DNA from: Rhodobacter sp. | Lineage (GTDB): Bacteria > Pseudomonadota > Alphaproteobacteria > Rhodobacterales > Rhodobacteraceae | DNA length: 6,449 nt | NCBI GenBank assembly: GCA_003536295.1 | Contig: DPZQ01000163.1 | Coordinates: 1 to 6,449 of the forward strand | Direction of reading: 5' to 3' | Shown here: piece by piece, positions 5,017-6,449 of the stretch | Layout: each line of letters starts with the position of its first letter | Numbering within the stretch: the first letter of the stretch is position 1 | Notes under the pieces: generated by a model | Told to the model about the DNA's origin: nothing | Seen by the model: only the letters and a program-made list of their open reading frames with translations | The model's database searches: none | Program-made: the position numbers and the translations under genes

Positions 5017-6449
5017 TTTACCCCCATCGAATAAGGATCTTGCAGTGGCGCAAAATCGGGCAGGCTTTGGCCGTTTTCTCCCTTTGCGGGGAGGGCGATA
5101 CGCTCGATTTTGACGCGCAGGTCAAACCAAGCCGCCTGCCCCGTGATCGGGTCAGAATTGGAGTAGCGCATCCCATCATCTTTTTCGGGCAAAAGCTCTG
5201 AGATCAGATGATTAAGCAAAAAGCCGCGCGTGGCCTCGGGCGCTTTGGGGTCAAGTGCCCAAGCGCCTTTACGTTTTCCTATCGCATTCCAAGTCCAAAC
5301 CGTGTGATCATTAAGCGCGGCCATCAGCGCCACAGGCAAGGTAATTACGCCATTGGGCGAAGAAAGCCGCGCCCAATCCCCATCTGAAAACCCATGCTCG
5401 CACCAAATTTTACCTGAAACATAAAGCGGATTATGTCCATGAATTTGGCGCAACCAACTGTTTTGCGCACCCCAAGAATGGTACATTGCCATCGGCCTTT
5501 GGGTCAGCGCGTGCAGCGTATAGCCTTTGGACTCAGCCTCATGTAACGGGGCGTAATAGATTGGCAAAGGATCCATCTTTTGCGCAATTTGTGCGCGCAG
5601 ATGTTCGGGGGGTTGCGCTGCGCCATGCCCCTCGGCTGCCAGTTGAAAATGTCGCATTTCCTCACAGTATATATTAAAAACATATGGTTGCGGCTTATCA
5701 TAAAGCCCAACCTTCACCGCCCAGTCTTGATAGGCTTGGTTCCAAGGTTTAAAATAGCGCGCATTGTCGGGCACATGGGCCTGATAAAAGCCTCCCCCCT
5801 CAATATAGCGATCCAGCTGCTCGGGGTTGGGCGCACCCCGCCCCTCATCTTGCCCCAAAGCGCCGCGGTAACCCATCAAAGGACCAATGCCCGCGCGCCG
5901 TTGGTGGTGCACTATATAATCAGCATAATCTTTGTATAGAGGCCCGCCCTCGGGCGTAACAAACCCCGGCAAGCCAAGCCGCGCACCAAGATCAATCAGC
6001 ACAGTTTGAAAGGGGCGCACATCACGTTCAGGTTCGATCACAGGCCAGCGAATTGCATCACCCGCCGCATCAGGTTCGGAAATTGGTCTGTCTAGCAAAC
6101 TGATACAGTCGTGACGCTCTAAATAGGTCGTGTCTGGCAAAATCAAATCCGCATAGGCCACCATCTCTGAATTAAAGGCATCGGAGTAGATGATCCGCGG
6201 AATTTTATATTCACCGGTTTCAAGATTCTTATCGGTTAACATGCGGATGGTCTCCGACGTATTCATCGAAGAATTCCAGGCCATGTTGGCCATGTACATG
6301 AACAGAACGTCGATACCGTAGGGATCGCGTGCATGCGCGTTCGAGATCACCATGTGCATCAGCCCGTGCGCCGACAGTGGCGCGTCCCAGGAAAATGCCT
6401 TGTCGATGCGCTGCGCGGTCTCGCCATCGGCTTCGAGCAGCAGGTCTTC
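5013..6449 (-). CDS. soeA: Molybdopterin oxidoreductase catalytic subunit, SoeA-like, C-terminal half
   Basis: This is the catalytic subunit of a DMSO-reductase-superfamily enzyme, probably cytoplasmic sulfite dehydrogenase (sulfite plus quinone to sulfate plus quinol). 478 residues are visible and the frame stays open to the right edge. The ATG at 6359 is therefore internal, and about half of a roughly 950-residue protein is missing, including any N-terminal [4Fe-4S] motif and the molybdenum ligand. Visible landmarks are the conserved YADLILPDTTYLERHD stretch (about residues 99-114), the region around FKPWNQAYQDW, and the C-terminal molybdopterin-dinucleotide-binding domain from about 310, with QRPMAMYHSWGAQNSWLRQIHG, a SGKIWCEHGFSDGDWARL segment and DPITGQAAWFDLRVKIERI. 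The stop (TGA) overlaps the soeB start. Codon use changes sharply near 6240: third-position GC is 56/70 to the right and 33/70 in the next 70 codons. The superfamily is certain. SoeA rather than another DmsA/PhsA/PsrA-type enzyme is inferred from gene order and overall resemblance. Confidence 0.8.
   Translation of the reverse strand, partial: EDLLLEADGETAQRIDKAFSWDAPLSAHGLMHMVISNAHARDPYGIDVLFMYMANMAWNSSMNTSETIRMLTDKNLETGEYKIPRIIYSDAFNSEMVAYADLILPDTTYLERHDCISLLDRPISEPDAAGDAIRWPVIEPERDVRPFQTVLIDLGARLGLPGFVTPEGGPLYKDYADYIVHHQRRAGIGPLMGYRGALGQDEGRGAPNPEQLDRYIEGGGFYQAHVPDNARYFKPWNQAYQDWAVKVGLYDKPQPYVFNIYCEEMRHFQLAAEGHGAAQPPEHLRAQIAQKMDPLPIYYAPLHEAESKGYTLHALTQRPMAMYHSWGAQNSWLRQIHGHNPLYVSGKIWCEHGFSDGDWARLSSPNGVITLPVALMAALNDHTVWTWNAIGKRKGAWALDPKAPEATRGFLLNHLISELLPEKDDGMRYSNSDPITGQAAWFDLRVKIERIALPAKGENGQSLPDFAPLQDPYSMGVK
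5021..5025 (-). promoter_or_regulatory. GGGGG ribosome binding site of soeB
   Basis: The minus strand has GGGGG followed by TAAA and the soeB ATG, a short four-base spacing inside the last codons of soeA. This weak, G-only site together with the ATGA overlap suggests that soeB translation depends mainly on ribosomes finishing soeA. Confidence 0.4.

Noticed and set aside
4731..5201. 156-codon plus-strand open frame opposite soeB and the end of soeA
   Set aside because: It spans two overlapping real genes on the minus strand and shows no domain or start signal; a shadow frame.
6357..6359. ATG at 6359 as the start of the molybdoenzyme subunit
   Set aside because: The frame continues without a stop to the window edge with conserved-looking protein sequence, and a 448-residue protein would lack the essential N-terminal half of the family.
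1..6449. Search for CRISPR arrays, tRNA/rRNA genes, insertion sequences, toxin-antitoxin or defence genes
   Set aside because: No repeat arrays, cloverleaf sequences, transposase fragments or defence-type domains were seen; almost all the window is explained by five genes on one strand.

Overview
The window suggests an alphaproteobacterium, most likely a marine Rhodobacterales (Roseobacter-type) member. The basis is the protein sequences (Lon, Tgt and a DmsABC/SoeABC-type oxidoreductase) and a roughly balanced base composition. The taxonomic call is inference from family resemblance; no search was run.

Layout: every supported gene is on the minus strand, so transcription runs from the right edge to the left. 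In transcription order they are: the C-terminal half of a molybdopterin oxidoreductase catalytic subunit (soeA-like, 5' end outside the window); a four-cluster ferredoxin-like subunit (soeB-like); a DmsC/NrfD-type eight-helix membrane anchor (soeC-like); tRNA-guanine transglycosylase (tgt); and the ATP-dependent protease Lon (3' end outside the window). The three oxidoreductase genes are joined by two ATGA stop/start overlaps and form one translation unit. tgt follows 61 bp after soeC with no convincing promoter of its own. lon lies 180 bp beyond tgt, behind a GC-rich hairpin, with its own heat-shock-like promoter and a structured leader. No gap without a gene exceeds 300 bp.

How the genes work together: the ABC proteins would form a membrane-bound, inward-facing complex. 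The molybdenum cofactor subunit exchanges electrons through four [4Fe-4S] clusters and the membrane anchor with the quinone pool. The best-fitting role is the cytoplasmic sulfite:quinone oxidoreductase SoeABC, which oxidises sulfite released by organosulfur catabolism. A DMSO-reductase-like role cannot be excluded from half of subunit A. Tgt and Lon are housekeeping genes with no obvious functional tie to it.

Most interesting: the non-coding 180 bp before lon holds a near-consensus sigma-32 promoter, a U6 tract able to pair with the lon Shine-Dalgarno (a fourU-like thermometer candidate), and a bulged hairpin that ends at the same U6 tract. A sharp codon-usage change also occurs inside soeA near position 6240. 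I found no mobile element, CRISPR array, RNA gene or clearly new multi-gene system.
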